From Nymphaea colorata (lineage: Eukaryota; Streptophyta; Magnoliopsida; Nymphaeales; Nymphaeaceae): a stretch of DNA of 64,000 nucleotides. Where the stretch lies: NCBI RefSeq assembly GCF_008831285.2, contig NC_045138.2:16091934-16155933 (forward strand), in the 5' to 3' direction. The notes under the pieces are model-generated. The model was not told the origin of the DNA. It did no database searches and saw nothing but the letters and a program-made list of their open reading frames with translations. The translations under genes and the position numbers were made by a program. Of the stretch, positions 1 through 11,717 are shown one piece after another; the first letter of the stretch is position 1; every line of letters starts with the position of its first letter.

Positions 1-318
1 ATCCCTCCCTTTCTTCTCTTGCCTTAGATCGTTTTCTTTCTTTTTGACTCTCTCGGAGTGTCCTCTTTTTGTTTCTTGGCAATGCTAATCCGCAAGAAGG
101 GAAAGAGGGAAACGCCTTGCTTTCTCGTACGCATTTTTCTGCACGACGTTTCGGCGTCTTCAATGGATCCAGGGCGAGGAATCTTGCCTTCGTCTCTGTT
201 TCCATGCACGACATTTCCCCAATGGACGACATTCCGACCTGTGCTCCCCCTTGACCTGTTGAGGAAATGCTTGATTCTTCTTCACCTTCGGAATTTTCAA
301 ATCTCTCCCTGCCAAATA

Positions 319-385
319 ATGGGTAGCGCAACTGGTTGAGCCGGGTGGCTTGTAATGGGCACGTTCCCCGTTCGATTCTCAGGGA
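319..385 (+). mobile_element. tRNA-derived SINE-like head
   Basis: A possible internal RNA polymerase III promoter is visible. A box-A-like TAGCGCAACTGG lies at about 323 and a box-B-like GTTCGATTCTC at about 370, with tRNA-like spacing. No cloverleaf with a paired acceptor stem can be drawn, so this is not a tRNA gene. A SINE head is the usual source of such a pattern in plant introns. The body is replaced directly by a 53-bp tandem array. The subfamily cannot be named from here. Confidence 0.4.
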
Positions 386-590
386 TCCTGCTATCTGATG
401 ACATTGAGAGATGTTGGCATTGGGTGGATTCCCAGGGATCCTGCTATCTGATGACATTGAGAGATGTTGGCATTGGGTGGATTCCCAGGGGCACTGCTGT
501 CTGATGGCTTTGAGAGATGTTGGTATTGGGTAGGTTCCCAGGGGCACTGCTATTCGATGGCATTGAGAGATGTTAATATTAGGTCGATTG
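381..590 (+). repeat. 53-bp tandem repeat, four copies
   Basis: Four head-to-tail units begin at 381, 434, 487 and 540. The first two are nearly identical, and the third and fourth carry more substitutions. Each unit contains a GAGAGATGTT core. The array starts exactly where the tRNA-like head ends, which suggests amplification of SINE-derived sequence inside the intron. Confidence 0.85.
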
Positions 591-938
591 GCAATAATGT
601 GGCATACGAGACGGGGTGTGAGCGTCCCTCTTCCTCCTTTTCTTTCCTCTCTCTTTTCTCTTGTACATGCTTTTTTTCTTTTTCGGTAGGCGCAAGATAT
701 GTACATTCGATGGAAGGCTCGAGTCAGATGCTACACATTATGTCCTAGATTGTCTTTCCATTCTTGTCCTACAACTGTAGTGCCATGTCAAAGCCATTTC
801 TCTGATATAATTCCGTGCCTTTTTCTCTTTCCTGCCTTTTCTAACAATTTGTTATATTCTCGTTCTAATGGAAAACACGATTTTATAATTTAATTTAGTT
901 GATGAATCAATAATTGATGATTATTTTCTAAAATGCAG

Positions 939-3900
939 ATAAGAACGTTATGTGGAAAAGCTAAGGAGATCTTGATGGAAGAAAACAATGTCCAGGTGTG
1001 GAAGTGCTTACGCTTATTGAAACTATTTCTCTACTTGGATGTATATCTATTTTCGAAAGGTGAATTATTCATTAAGAAAGATAAAAAATCTATCAAATAT
1101 ATCAATGTTGCTCTTGTTTCTTGAGTTATGCCATGCATGCTTTGCAGTAATTCTTTATGTGATTATTTTTCTTTTGTCTGTCCAATACAGCCTGTGAAAA
1201 GCCCTGTGACTATTTGTGGTGATATCCATGGACAGTTTCATGATCTTGTAGAGCTCTTCCGGATCGGAGGAAAGGTACTTCATATCATCTGGCATCTTTA
1301 ATCTTGAATTCTGCGTATGAACTAAAAATCTAAACATAGAGCTAATGCAATATATTCAAGGCAGTTGGTAATATCAGTCTGTAATTGATGAATTTGTTGA
1401 ATCCCATGCCATGATATTGAGCAGTGTCGTACATAATGGTGCATGTTATGAATTGATGTTTTAAAACTTTCAGTTCAACTGATGTATCGTGGCTGCAAAA
1501 TTGATGATTTTAGTTTGTCATGTTATGAATGACACATTTTTTTTTCTTAATCATTTTCCATTTCCAGATTTTGTGTTTTTTTAATTAAAAATTCTATATT
1601 CTTTTAATATTACTTTACGTATCTAATATTGGCACGGCTGATGCATGTCAGTTTATGCTGTTGATAACATTTATCTTGTTTGCTGAAAGATCATAATCGT
1701 TGTTCTCCTGAAATTTTCTTGTTGGAGGGGGGAAAAAAAAAGAAGCCCTAAAATGTCTTCTGACTTCATAGGTCTTTCCTCTGATATAACTGTCCATATG
1801 TCACTGTGAGCTTCACATAGAGATAAGGAACCATTACGTTCTCCGACTTAACATGTCCTTTTTCTTATATATGTGGCATTCAACATTTGTTTGTATTACT
1901 TCTCCTTCCTCATGAGATGTTTTTTTTTCCCTTCATTGCCTTGAGCAATAGTGCAATAAAATTTATCTACATCTACAAGAGCAACAACATCTAGAATTTA
2001 AGGCAAGATTCAATACTAGTTGCTGAGGTTTTGCATGCATTTGTAAGAGTATTAATACATTAGCTCCAGATAAAAGCCTTGGGTGTTATACATCACATTC
2101 TACTCAGCATGGGCATGACGGAGTAGCTTAGGCACAAATTGCTGTTTTCGGTGCTTTGCTATCTGAGAATATATTAGAGGCAATTGTAAACAATTTGCTG
2201 ACTTTTTCATGTCATTCTAATGTGCATGTTCTTTTGGGACTTTATATTTGTATGTATGCTGCTGTTAGCTGTATTAGTGCTTCATACACTTTCGAGCATT
2301 TTTTTGTTTTTCAATTCGTATGGCTTCTCCTTTTTGATCAATTCCATCTCTCCAGTGGCAGCATACTTCATAGTTGTTTAGAGTCTATGATGCCTGCCTT
2401 TTGGATCTTTAAAAGCTATGTCTATGCCGTTCATGGAGAATTGCCTGAATTTCTTCTTCACTATAAAATCAAATGTTCATATGTAGTGCCCAGATACCAA
2501 TTACTTGTTCATGGGTGACTATGTTGATCGTGGATACTACTCTGTTGAAACTGTAACGGTAAGTAATGCTCCTTTGAAGCTGTTCCCTGTTCCCTGTTTT
2601 TTTTTTGTTTTTTGTTTTTTTCAGTAATGCCTGAGGTAGATGAGAAGTTCATTGTCATTTTATTTTCTGGGTTGATATAATGCCAAAGATGTACTTAGCA
2701 TCCAATTCTGAATGGCTGCTCTGAACTCTTATCTGAATGGATGTATATATGTGGTACGCCAATATAATGATGGGTTCCATGGAAGAAGAAGACTGTGTTT
2801 CTGTTCGTACATACCTAGTCAACAGTTTCACTGAGCATGTTTACAGTTTATCTCTTGCCTTTACCGAGTATGATCCTTGTAATTTTAGTTTACAAAGCTG
2901 GCAATATTAGGAAATGCAAATTGGATGCAACTGATGTCATGCTTCTCTTTTCTATCCTTTCAAACTCGAAACAACACAGGTGATTTTATTCAAGGACTCA
3001 GTTGAATGCCTGATGTTCTACAAATCTTGCAGGCCCCTTTTGTGACTTTTTATCCTTCTTTTTGCATTTAAACGATGCAAACAAAAAAGTTGATGCAGTG
3101 GGAATAGTCACAACCCACAAGAAAGTTGAGGCATTAGACATCACTTATTTTAATTTTGAACAATTTCTATGAGAATTTTCCTTTTCTTTTTTCTGAAGGT
3201 CATCTTTGATGTACCATGTTGTGGAGCTGGTTCTTATCTTTAAGTGAAAAATTGTTTTTGTATTATAATGTCCCTTCCTTGTAGGTTCCAAATTCACAAT
3301 CTTTATTGCATGGTTGCAGTATCTTGTGAGCAGTTTGTGATCTGTAAGTTCAAAACTGTTTTGGTACTTCAAGATGCCTTGATCAGTTTCTCTAAGACTG
3401 AAGCTCACTTGCATGTCTGTGTACTTTCCTAGTGCTTCTACAGTCTCCATTATGTGCATGATTCTTCTTTCCATGAGAAATTGTGTCTGGTGGTTTCTAT
3501 ATTTTCAACTTGTCAGTGCCTTGGAGATGTTATTTGATGGTTGTGTTACATTTATGCAGCTTTTAGTTGCCCTTAAGATTCGTTATCCTCAACGCATCAC
3601 CATCCTTAGAGGAAATCATGAAAGCCGTCAGGTGTGCATTAAAAAGCTATTCCTTGTTATATTGAGTTGTATAGTTGTTATAGGATAGGATCCACACACC
3701 TGGTCCAGCTCAGTTTTAGTCAGTGAAGTAAGCTAGATTTGGTTGAATTTTTCCTTGAAACTGCTACCACTTGTTTTCTATATTAAAGTGTAATAATTGC
3801 AGTTTGCATATATGGCTACTCTGTAATTTTCTTTTGGTGATTTCTTCTAAATTATGGTTTTGCCTCTTTGCAGATAACTCAAGTTTATGGTTTTTATGAT

Positions 3901-6900
3901 GAATGCCTGCGAAAGTGAGTTTTTGTTTCTGTTTATTTATTTTCGTAGATCATAATAGCATATACAGCTGCATTACTGTTTACCTGATTACTCAATTCTT
4001 TTTAATACTTTTGACATATAATCCTTGTCCAGTATCACACTAGTAATTCTCTCAGTTACTGGTTTATTGCTTATTGTTCTTTTCTTGTAGTTGAGTTAAC
4101 AATGTTATGTAAGTGCTTATTTCATTAATGCTCTGAAAAGTCAAGTTTTGGTAACTATTTTGTTTTATCTTTTTTGTTGATATCTCTATGGCTTTTAGAA
4201 TCCTCTAAGGAGTTGAATCAGTTTTTGCATAGGAGTCATGTACATAAAATACAATTATGCCTCTTGAGCAAGACTATGATGTTGGATTCTTTTAATGTAA
4301 TTTTCTTGTGAAGCATCTCTTTCAAAATAGATGTACCTTTTTCAGTCTCAGGGTCTGATTCACATACATCTGCTTCAGAAAACTATGGTCCTTAAAAACA
4401 TGAAGAATGCAAATATGGAGTAGCATTTGACTGAATATGGGATGGGTAAAAGCAATGGTGCCATTCCAAGGCCTATGGACAATAACTGCTGTTCAGTGAA
4501 GGCGAGAAATGAACGGAGTTCAACATCCTCGTGTACTTTGGAGTTTGGAAGCAAAACGTGTTTATGCTACAGTGGGAAGGGGAACATTATTTGAAGTTCA
4601 TGATAAATCAAAATTTTCCCTTCACCTCATACTTTAACCTTATCAGTTTTTTACCAAGCCTGTGTGCTTGACAACCTGATGACTATTCTTCAAGAGTCTG
4701 CCAATATGTAATTCATGAATTTATTTGTATGAATTGGTTTATCTACCTATAATGATATGCTCTGATTGCTCTGCTTGATGCCCTGGCAATGCTTTTGGCA
4801 CCCTTGAATTGCTAATCAGCTTTAGGCTGTTCTCACAATGTTATTTCAAATCATTGATTGTTGGGCCTTTTTTGGGGATGTTGGCTTTATATTCATGCGT
4901 CTGCTTTGTTTGGTCCAAAAATATCATAACTTGTCCATATGGAATAGTTGAAACCAAGTGTGCCTTTATGGAATAGGATCTGGACGGGCACAGTTTCTTG
5001 TTAGTCCTAGAAAGGGATGTCTCGATCATGGATTGATTTTGGGTGGTAAACCGTGAGTTTTTGGTTCAACAAGAAGTTGAAGCAGTTTTATCTTAGGATT
5101 TACAGTTGTATTAGGCCAAAGTCTTTGTCCAAACCTGAAAAGAAAGAAATTATTAATTGCCTTGTCAGGTTTTGCCAAATTGCTAGCTACTTTGGGTCCA
5201 GTGTAATTCAGAACAGAAGTTTCAATGGTTGAAATAAATAAAGGATTGAATCTACCCAATAATTGAATTTTTCTTGTTAAAAAGGTACAATATATCATTT
5301 TACTCATTTACTTCTCCCATGCCAGGTAAGTAGATAATTTGACATTCCTTGTTTGAAAGAATTCAAACTCGTTTAACCTGACAAAGCTTTTGGATCTGGA
5401 ATGAAAAAATTCAACCTCAATTAACATGACAAAACTGGAAGTTGGGTATACTAGAGGTGCACATTAGTTAAAAATAACATATCGTGATATCTGACCCTTA
5501 CCTTGTTGTTTAAAATAGTCAATTAATCAGCCTAATTGTTGGTCTGTTGACTAATCCTTGACCTACAAATCTATATGTATGTTCTTCTTATAGGTATTGA
5601 TGTTTCTGTAGTCTGTACTTATTTCCATATAAATATATGTTTATTTATTGATAGTCAATCTGCTTGGACCGAGTAGGACGGACTAGTCTCGATTGGTCTT
5701 TTTAGTGTCCTGGAACAACCCCTGTCCAATATCTGGTTTGAAAAAACTAGTTTAATAATTAAATATTTACAAGTTGTCAATTTGAACTGAAATCTTATTG
5801 TCCAGGATTATTTCATGTGTGTGGATTTTATTTACCATAATTATGTTGAAACTCATTTCCGTTATATTTGTTAATTCTCGCAGGTATGGGAGTGCAGCTG
5901 TCTGGAAGATGTTCACTGACCTGTTTGACTATTTTCCATTAACAGCCTTGGTGAGTTTCGTGGTAGCCTTGATTTTGGTGTATGGCAGTATGGGACAGTA
6001 CACTTCTTTGCTTGTTTAGACAAATGAATTCTTGAAGTTAATTTTTTTGAGAAGATCATTGTCTTATTGCAACATTATCTAGAATCGAAAGTGCAGGGTC
6101 ATTTTTAGTATGCTTTTGAATGCTTTGTAATATGATTTTAATAAAAAAATTGAGCTATAAACGTTTCTTTATAGTTTTTGTTGGTAGTTGAATGCAGTGT
6201 GTTATTGAGGATGTTGTAGATAGAGTACACTGGCAGTTTAGAAAGATTTGGCCCACCCATGAAATTTGTAAAAAAAGAAAGTGAAAATGGGGCATAGTCA
6301 TGCCTGGAGGCATGTTATGGTCTGCCACTGATGCTTGTTCCAGTAATACTATCCTCATTTATTTGTATAAGTTTCTTCATTGACCGCGGCTAATTCCTTT
6401 TGTAAATTCAATAAATTAGGAACCTGCATCAATTTTATGAAGGGAAGCTTTTGTTTGTGTTTAATCATTCACATGTGGAGCTGCTCTTTCACATGGTTCC
6501 ATGGAGACATTCAAATGACTTATGGGAGCAGTTAGTGTTATTCTAAATTTCTGATTATTCTTTGTGCAATTTTTGTAACTGTTTCTCAATTGTATTTGTT
6601 CACTTGGTAGGTGGAGTCCGAGATATTTTGTCTCCATGGTGGTCTATCGCCATCTATTGAAACTCTGGACAGCATTCGAAATTTTGACCGTGTGCAAGAA
6701 GTGCCTCATGAAGGACCCATGTGTGATATTTTGTGGTCTGACCCCGATGATCGATGTGGTTGGGGTATGTCACCACGTGGTGCTGGATATACCTTTGGCC
6801 AGGTGTTTCTTCACCTATTCTTTTGCCTGATAACCATTTTTGTTTCCCAAATACATTTTGTTCTAACACGATATAGATTGTTAGCACAGGATGTATCTGA

Positions 6901-7348
6901 GCAGTTCAACCGCACCAATAATTTGAAGCTCATAGCGAGAGCTCACCAACTTGTCATGGACGGTTTCAGTTGGGGACATGTAATTCTCTTTGTGTGCCTG
7001 CTATCTTTTTAATATATTGGCAGGGTTTTGTGGCTGCGGGTGGTTAGTTGCACTTATTTTCTATTTCAGGAGAAAAAAGTGGTCACAATTTTTAGTGCAC
7101 CTAATTATTGTTACCGATGTGGGAATATGGCATCCATTTTGGAAGTCGATGATTGCAAAGGGCACACATTCATTCAGGTATTATATTTGTTTTTTGTGCA
7201 TGTGTGCCTGCATGATTGTGTTTTTGTGTGCATGCTTGCATCTCTGCATTTGGACATTTTGAGATGGTCTTTGCTGCTGCAGTTTGAACCAGCTCCACGG
7301 CGGGGGGAGCCTGATGTGACTCGGAGAACACCAGATTACTTTTTATGA
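939..7348 (+). CDS. PP2A: Serine/threonine protein phosphatase PP2A catalytic subunit (5'-partial)
   Basis: Exons: 939-995, 1191-1274, 2487-2558, 3560-3631, 3874-3914, 5884-5950, 6611-6802, 6890-6979, 7070-7177, 7283-7348. They join in one frame to 282 codons ending in TGA; the family is about 313 residues, so roughly the first 31 are missing (exon 1 off-window). The metallophosphatase motifs are all present: GDIHG, GDYVDRG, RGNHE, the HGG motif and the invariant C-terminal TPDYFL that is methylated in PP2A. The wording around GGKCPDTN and the ending [20 protein letters not shown] match the plant PP2A-3/PP2A-4 subclass rather than PP2A-1/2/5. By family it forms the catalytic core with A and B subunits and dephosphorylates phosphoserine/threonine in cytosol and nucleus. 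No lesion is seen in the coding exons. The exact paralogue is not certain. Confidence 0.95.
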
Positions 7349-9441
7349 TGAAGCTGTCCTGCTGCTTGCTGGCCTTTCTGGCCCAAACTTTGAATATGCA
7401 CTTCTGGCTGAGGAGGAAAATCAACAGCATCATGGAGCTTAAAATTGGGTTTGATTTATTTTCTCAAGCTTATTACATGCTGGGGCCACAACTCACAAGA
7501 AGGAATTATTTAAGGTTGAATTTGTGATGGGTTCTCTAAGATTGGGCTTTGAGATGTACAGACACTCTCGAGGCAGGATGGGTTAGGAGGGTGAATCGGG
7601 AGTCACTGTAGCATGTCATTTCTGGAAAGACGTGCCTTTTTTGAAGTCTGCAGAGGAAGCTCTCTTTTTTTTTTTATTATTTTTGCTTGCCAGGAACTAA
7701 ACAAATGTTCTCTGTTTGAGTGTACCATCGATCCAGTATTCGTTGACTATATTATTTGATTCCATTGTTTTTTGGCCAAGCACTGGCTTCTGTTATATAA
7801 CATATCTTATTTGATCCAATTCATTCCAGTTAGACCAGCTATTGGAGCGGGCATGATTCTTGTCTAATTTCAGGTGCCACAGACACCACCTTCACTTGTA
7901 TGAGCGGTCATTATAGCAGCTGAAGCAATCTAAATTGCTCCACAGCAAGGAACACGAAGGGAACGTTCTGGTTTGTCATTCTTAGATACCTTTGAAGGAA
8001 TCTTCAATGTGATTATGCGGCTAGCAGTTTGAAGTTTGTTCTATTCCGTACCTCACGGTGCAGCAAGCTATACTAGGAATTCGTAAGAATGCTTTGTTCT
8101 CCGTTCACTGACTTTAATGTAGATATATTGTTGAAATTCCGGCATATATATCCTGCTCGAGTCGGAATTTGTCCAACTTGGCGGAGGAGCCAATGAAGGT
8201 TGCAACTCACTCATAAATTCCCAGTGAAACGCACACATCGAAAGCACATCTGCTATGATCTTGAGGTTCACTCTAAAGACAAGGATGGATCTGTGACCAG
8301 GATGATGACGTATCGGAGCCATCCTTTAAATTTTTATGCAACTTATTATAAATTTATCTAGGGATAGCTTTCTTTCATAAGGGTCTTTTTCCGTTTCTAT
8401 TTGTTCTTTTCCATTTTACCATTATTTTCCGTCACCTCAACCTTCACCTCTATAATTCACTACTACTTGCTCTAATCCATTTCACCACAATTACCCATCA
8501 TTCCCACCACCGTAGCCATCAGTCACTACTTCATCATACTTATATCGATACTTTCATCGTTGCTACCGTCATTACTGTGGCTGCTGCTAGTGACTGCACT
8601 TTATTGCTCCAACCAACCATGCAAGAGGTGGAACTAGAAAGCACCCCCTTTTTTTTTTCTTTTACAGAAATCACTTTTGTGTGGGAGACGTGGCTGCTTT
8701 GGTGTAATCTGTCCCACTTTGGACAAAATACCATCTAAGGGAGTGCCAATGAATCTATATTGCGTGAACCTACTTCAATACTTGAGGCTGAGTCATAATA
8801 ACCTTATCTAGGGGAAATACAGCAGGGCTTAGCCATACAAAGGGTCTTGATGGGGTTTGAACTCATGAGCAGCGGCCTATTGGCCAGGCCAGCTCCAAGA
8901 AAAGTTTATCTAAACATCCAATCAGAAAATTTCATTAGAAGGCCAAAGATTAATTTCCAAAGACCTTTCATGTACTAAATCCTTTTCTAGTTGAAAATCT
9001 AAGCCCGGGCAGAGTGAGGAGAAGAGTTCGATACCCAGAGCGTTCATGAGCCACCCGATAGATTTAACACCAACAAGCTCCTTAACTATACCCCCCACGA
9101 GTTAAAAGAAAGAGAGAAGATTTTACAAGGACCTACGCTTTTGATGGCATAATAAAACACACTTAGAATTAACATTTCATTCATTGAACCACCATCTTTG
9201 TGTGCATCTCATGCGGTTAAAGTACCATATTCAAACTTGCATTCTTCTCCAGCAGAGCCTGTTTTTTTAAAAATTTAGAAAAGAAAAGATACTTCTATTG
9301 CAAACCAGTTTCCATTCATGATCGTTTGAGCAATACAAGCCAAATATTTCACAACACAAACCAATAAGAACCATGGAACATTCAGTTTGTTATTAGGCCT
9401 AGAGTTTCAGCATGAAAGATCTTTTCTAGGATATTGGTCCT
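7349..9441. other. Intergenic: convergent 3' flanks of PP2A and LTPG
   Basis: The PP2A 3' untranslated region should start at 7349; its end is not evident. No coding sequence was recognised on either strand. A SINE-like segment lies near 8830-8900 and is listed separately. The rest is ordinary AT-rich sequence with short T and A runs. Confidence 0.6.
8828..8897 (-). mobile_element. Possible tRNA-derived SINE head, minus strand
   Basis: Read on the minus strand, a box-B-like GAGTTCAAACCCC is preceded by a GGCCTGGCC-rich stretch that could be a degenerate box A. This is the common look of a tRNA-derived SINE or tRNA relic. There is no clean cloverleaf and no visible flanking duplication, so the call is weak. 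Confidence 0.25.
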
Positions 9442-11681
9442 TCAGTTCCAAATAGACATAGAAAGAGACATGAGAAACCAGCCCATGAGTAGAAGAAGGC
9501 GTCCAGTCCCCAAGTTGCTTCCTCTTTGGTCGCTCCAACCGCTGGTCGGCGAACTAGAACCATCCACAGCTGCACCTTTTGGTCCTGCAAATGAAGGACA
9601 ATTTTTCGTACATTTTCATTCTCACATGTAAATTCCTTCTCATGCGATGCAGCTTACACATTCTGTCATTTACACATATAGATCCTGAGTGTATATATGT
9701 TTAGATGCCATCTGGTTTGACTTGAACCGAAAAATGCCTGGACAACTTGCAGTATTTTGGTAGAAACTAAAAAGAAACCATGAAGGCCCTATATATATAT
9801 ATATGCCATCTGGTTTGACTTAAACCGAAAAATGCCTGGACAACTTGCAGTATTTTGGTAGAAACTAGAAAGAAACCATGAAGATATATATATTTGAAGG
9901 ATTTACTAGTTTTTACTTTTTAGAGTGGAAACGGTGACTGCAAAAATAACAAAGAGAGCGAGAAAAATAGGCGAGAGAGAGAGAGAGAGCATCTTCTCTC
10001 TCTCTCTCTCTCTCTCTCTTTAGACATGTATGTTCTACCATGCAAAGAGGTAGACCATCAGCTACTGGTGTCTTTGGCTAAAAAATTTCAAAATCAATCT
10101 CTAGCTCCGTTGGATGGATCTCTTTTTTATCATGCTAACAAGATTTTTCAACTTCAATTTTTGAAAAATAAAAAAAGTAAGTACTGCGGAAAGATGGTTG
10201 GTAACTACGCATACCATTCTAATGAATAAACTCCAAACAAAAAAGATCTTTCTCTCTAAATCAAAAGTTAAACTGGAGGAGTCAAAACATCCCACATCAT
10301 TTTCTCTGTTTCGAAGGCTTCAATTATCAGAGAATCAGATCAATAGAGGAAGCCTGCAAGCCTGCATCTGATATGCAAATTAATTTCAGAAATCCTCAGG
10401 CAAAGAAAGAAAAAAACGAGGATTCACCGATTACCGAAAAACATTGGTAAAACAAGAAGCTACCTCGATAAAATTTTTACCAACATCCGTACGTGTGCAC
10501 GTCTGGACAAGAGCTACTTTGTTGACAAAGAAGTGCAGAAAGAATGTTAGGTGAAAAGTGTGCATGTGTGTGTGTGCACACGCATGTGCAAGAGCGTAGA
10601 TTTCTTCAGCCATCCATCCATGGCTGAATGTGTGTGTATATAACTTAGATTTCTTCGGCTCCCCAGGTGCTTATGAGAGGTCGGCCTGAGTGGCACATGA
10701 TACATGGTTGAAGAGTGTACAATAGGACCACCAGAAGGCGAATTCTTTCCTGCTCACGTAGAGGAAGTATCTTTTCTCATCGAGGGTAGAGACACATGGC
10801 CCCACGGTTTGGCACCAACCTCAATCTAAAGAAATGTTTTTGAGTTTCAAAATCCACTGATTGATCTTCTTCCTATGAACATCAAGATCCAGACAAAGAG
10901 GGTTTCCTTCTGTTTCGATTTTGCGTCAGAAACTTTGCGCCATGGAAGAAAAAGTTAAGATGAGTAGGTTGGTAGGTTTGCAACAAGGGACAACTGGGGC
11001 CTTGATTTGGCAGGAGACCTGCCAAGAATGAATCTCTCAGACCTCAGCACGATCCAACTGCTCATTTATCAGCGTTTTTGGTATCGTTTCGTATCGGCAC
11101 TAGATCATTACTTCGTATCTGTGTGTTGCCAAATTGAATATGTCCATAAAAAAACTTGAGTTTGCTTTTGTCTTTTTCTTTAGTAGACTGATATGAGTCG
11201 TGGCGTATCGGTTGAGTACGATAGAGCCGGTACCATTGGCTGCCCATGTCAACCAGCAAAATAGTACCGGTTCATTCCATAAAGCGAGTTTTTATTCAAC
11301 TGTAATTGCTAGGTGCAGAGAACGATAGAATTCGTTCTCATTTAGTTGCATAAGTTTTTATTTTATAGAAAGAATGTGTAAATTGATTTTTTATATTTTC
11401 GACTTGAAGAATTGATACGGTTCAAGAATTTAACAGAGCCGACTGACTTGAAACAAATGCCTGGACAACTTGCAGTTTTTTGGTAGAAACTAGAAAGAAA
11501 CCATGGAGGCCTTTTTCCCATGTATAAACCACCACTTTGTGAATGTGCTTCATGGTCTTGTGCTGCTTTTCATGAAACTAAACTCTCGCACCATTTAAAT
11601 AAAAATCTAATCTCCACATCATGCTTGTCTTTTCATATAGTAAGCATTAGTGAGGAGGCACAATTGAATGGGACACACACG

Positions 11682-11717
<36 letters not shown>

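Larger units (their letters stand above)
1..938 (+). other. Intron 1 remainder of the PP2A catalytic gene
   Basis: This stretch precedes the first recognisable PP2A exon, which opens at 939 after a clear AG. The family's N-terminal ~31 residues, ending in a Leu-Ser-Glu-Gln-Gln stretch, are not encoded anywhere between 1 and 938. The first exon is therefore most likely to the left of the window and this is intron sequence. It contains a tRNA-like head and a 53-bp tandem repeat, listed separately. The short ORFs here show no family resemblance. Confidence 0.6.

Noticed and set aside
319..339. Short ATG reading MGSATG near 319 as a possible PP2A first exon
   Set aside because: The reading stops after six codons and lies in a tRNA-like head; it lacks the conserved N-terminal PP2A residues and a usable splice donor in phase.
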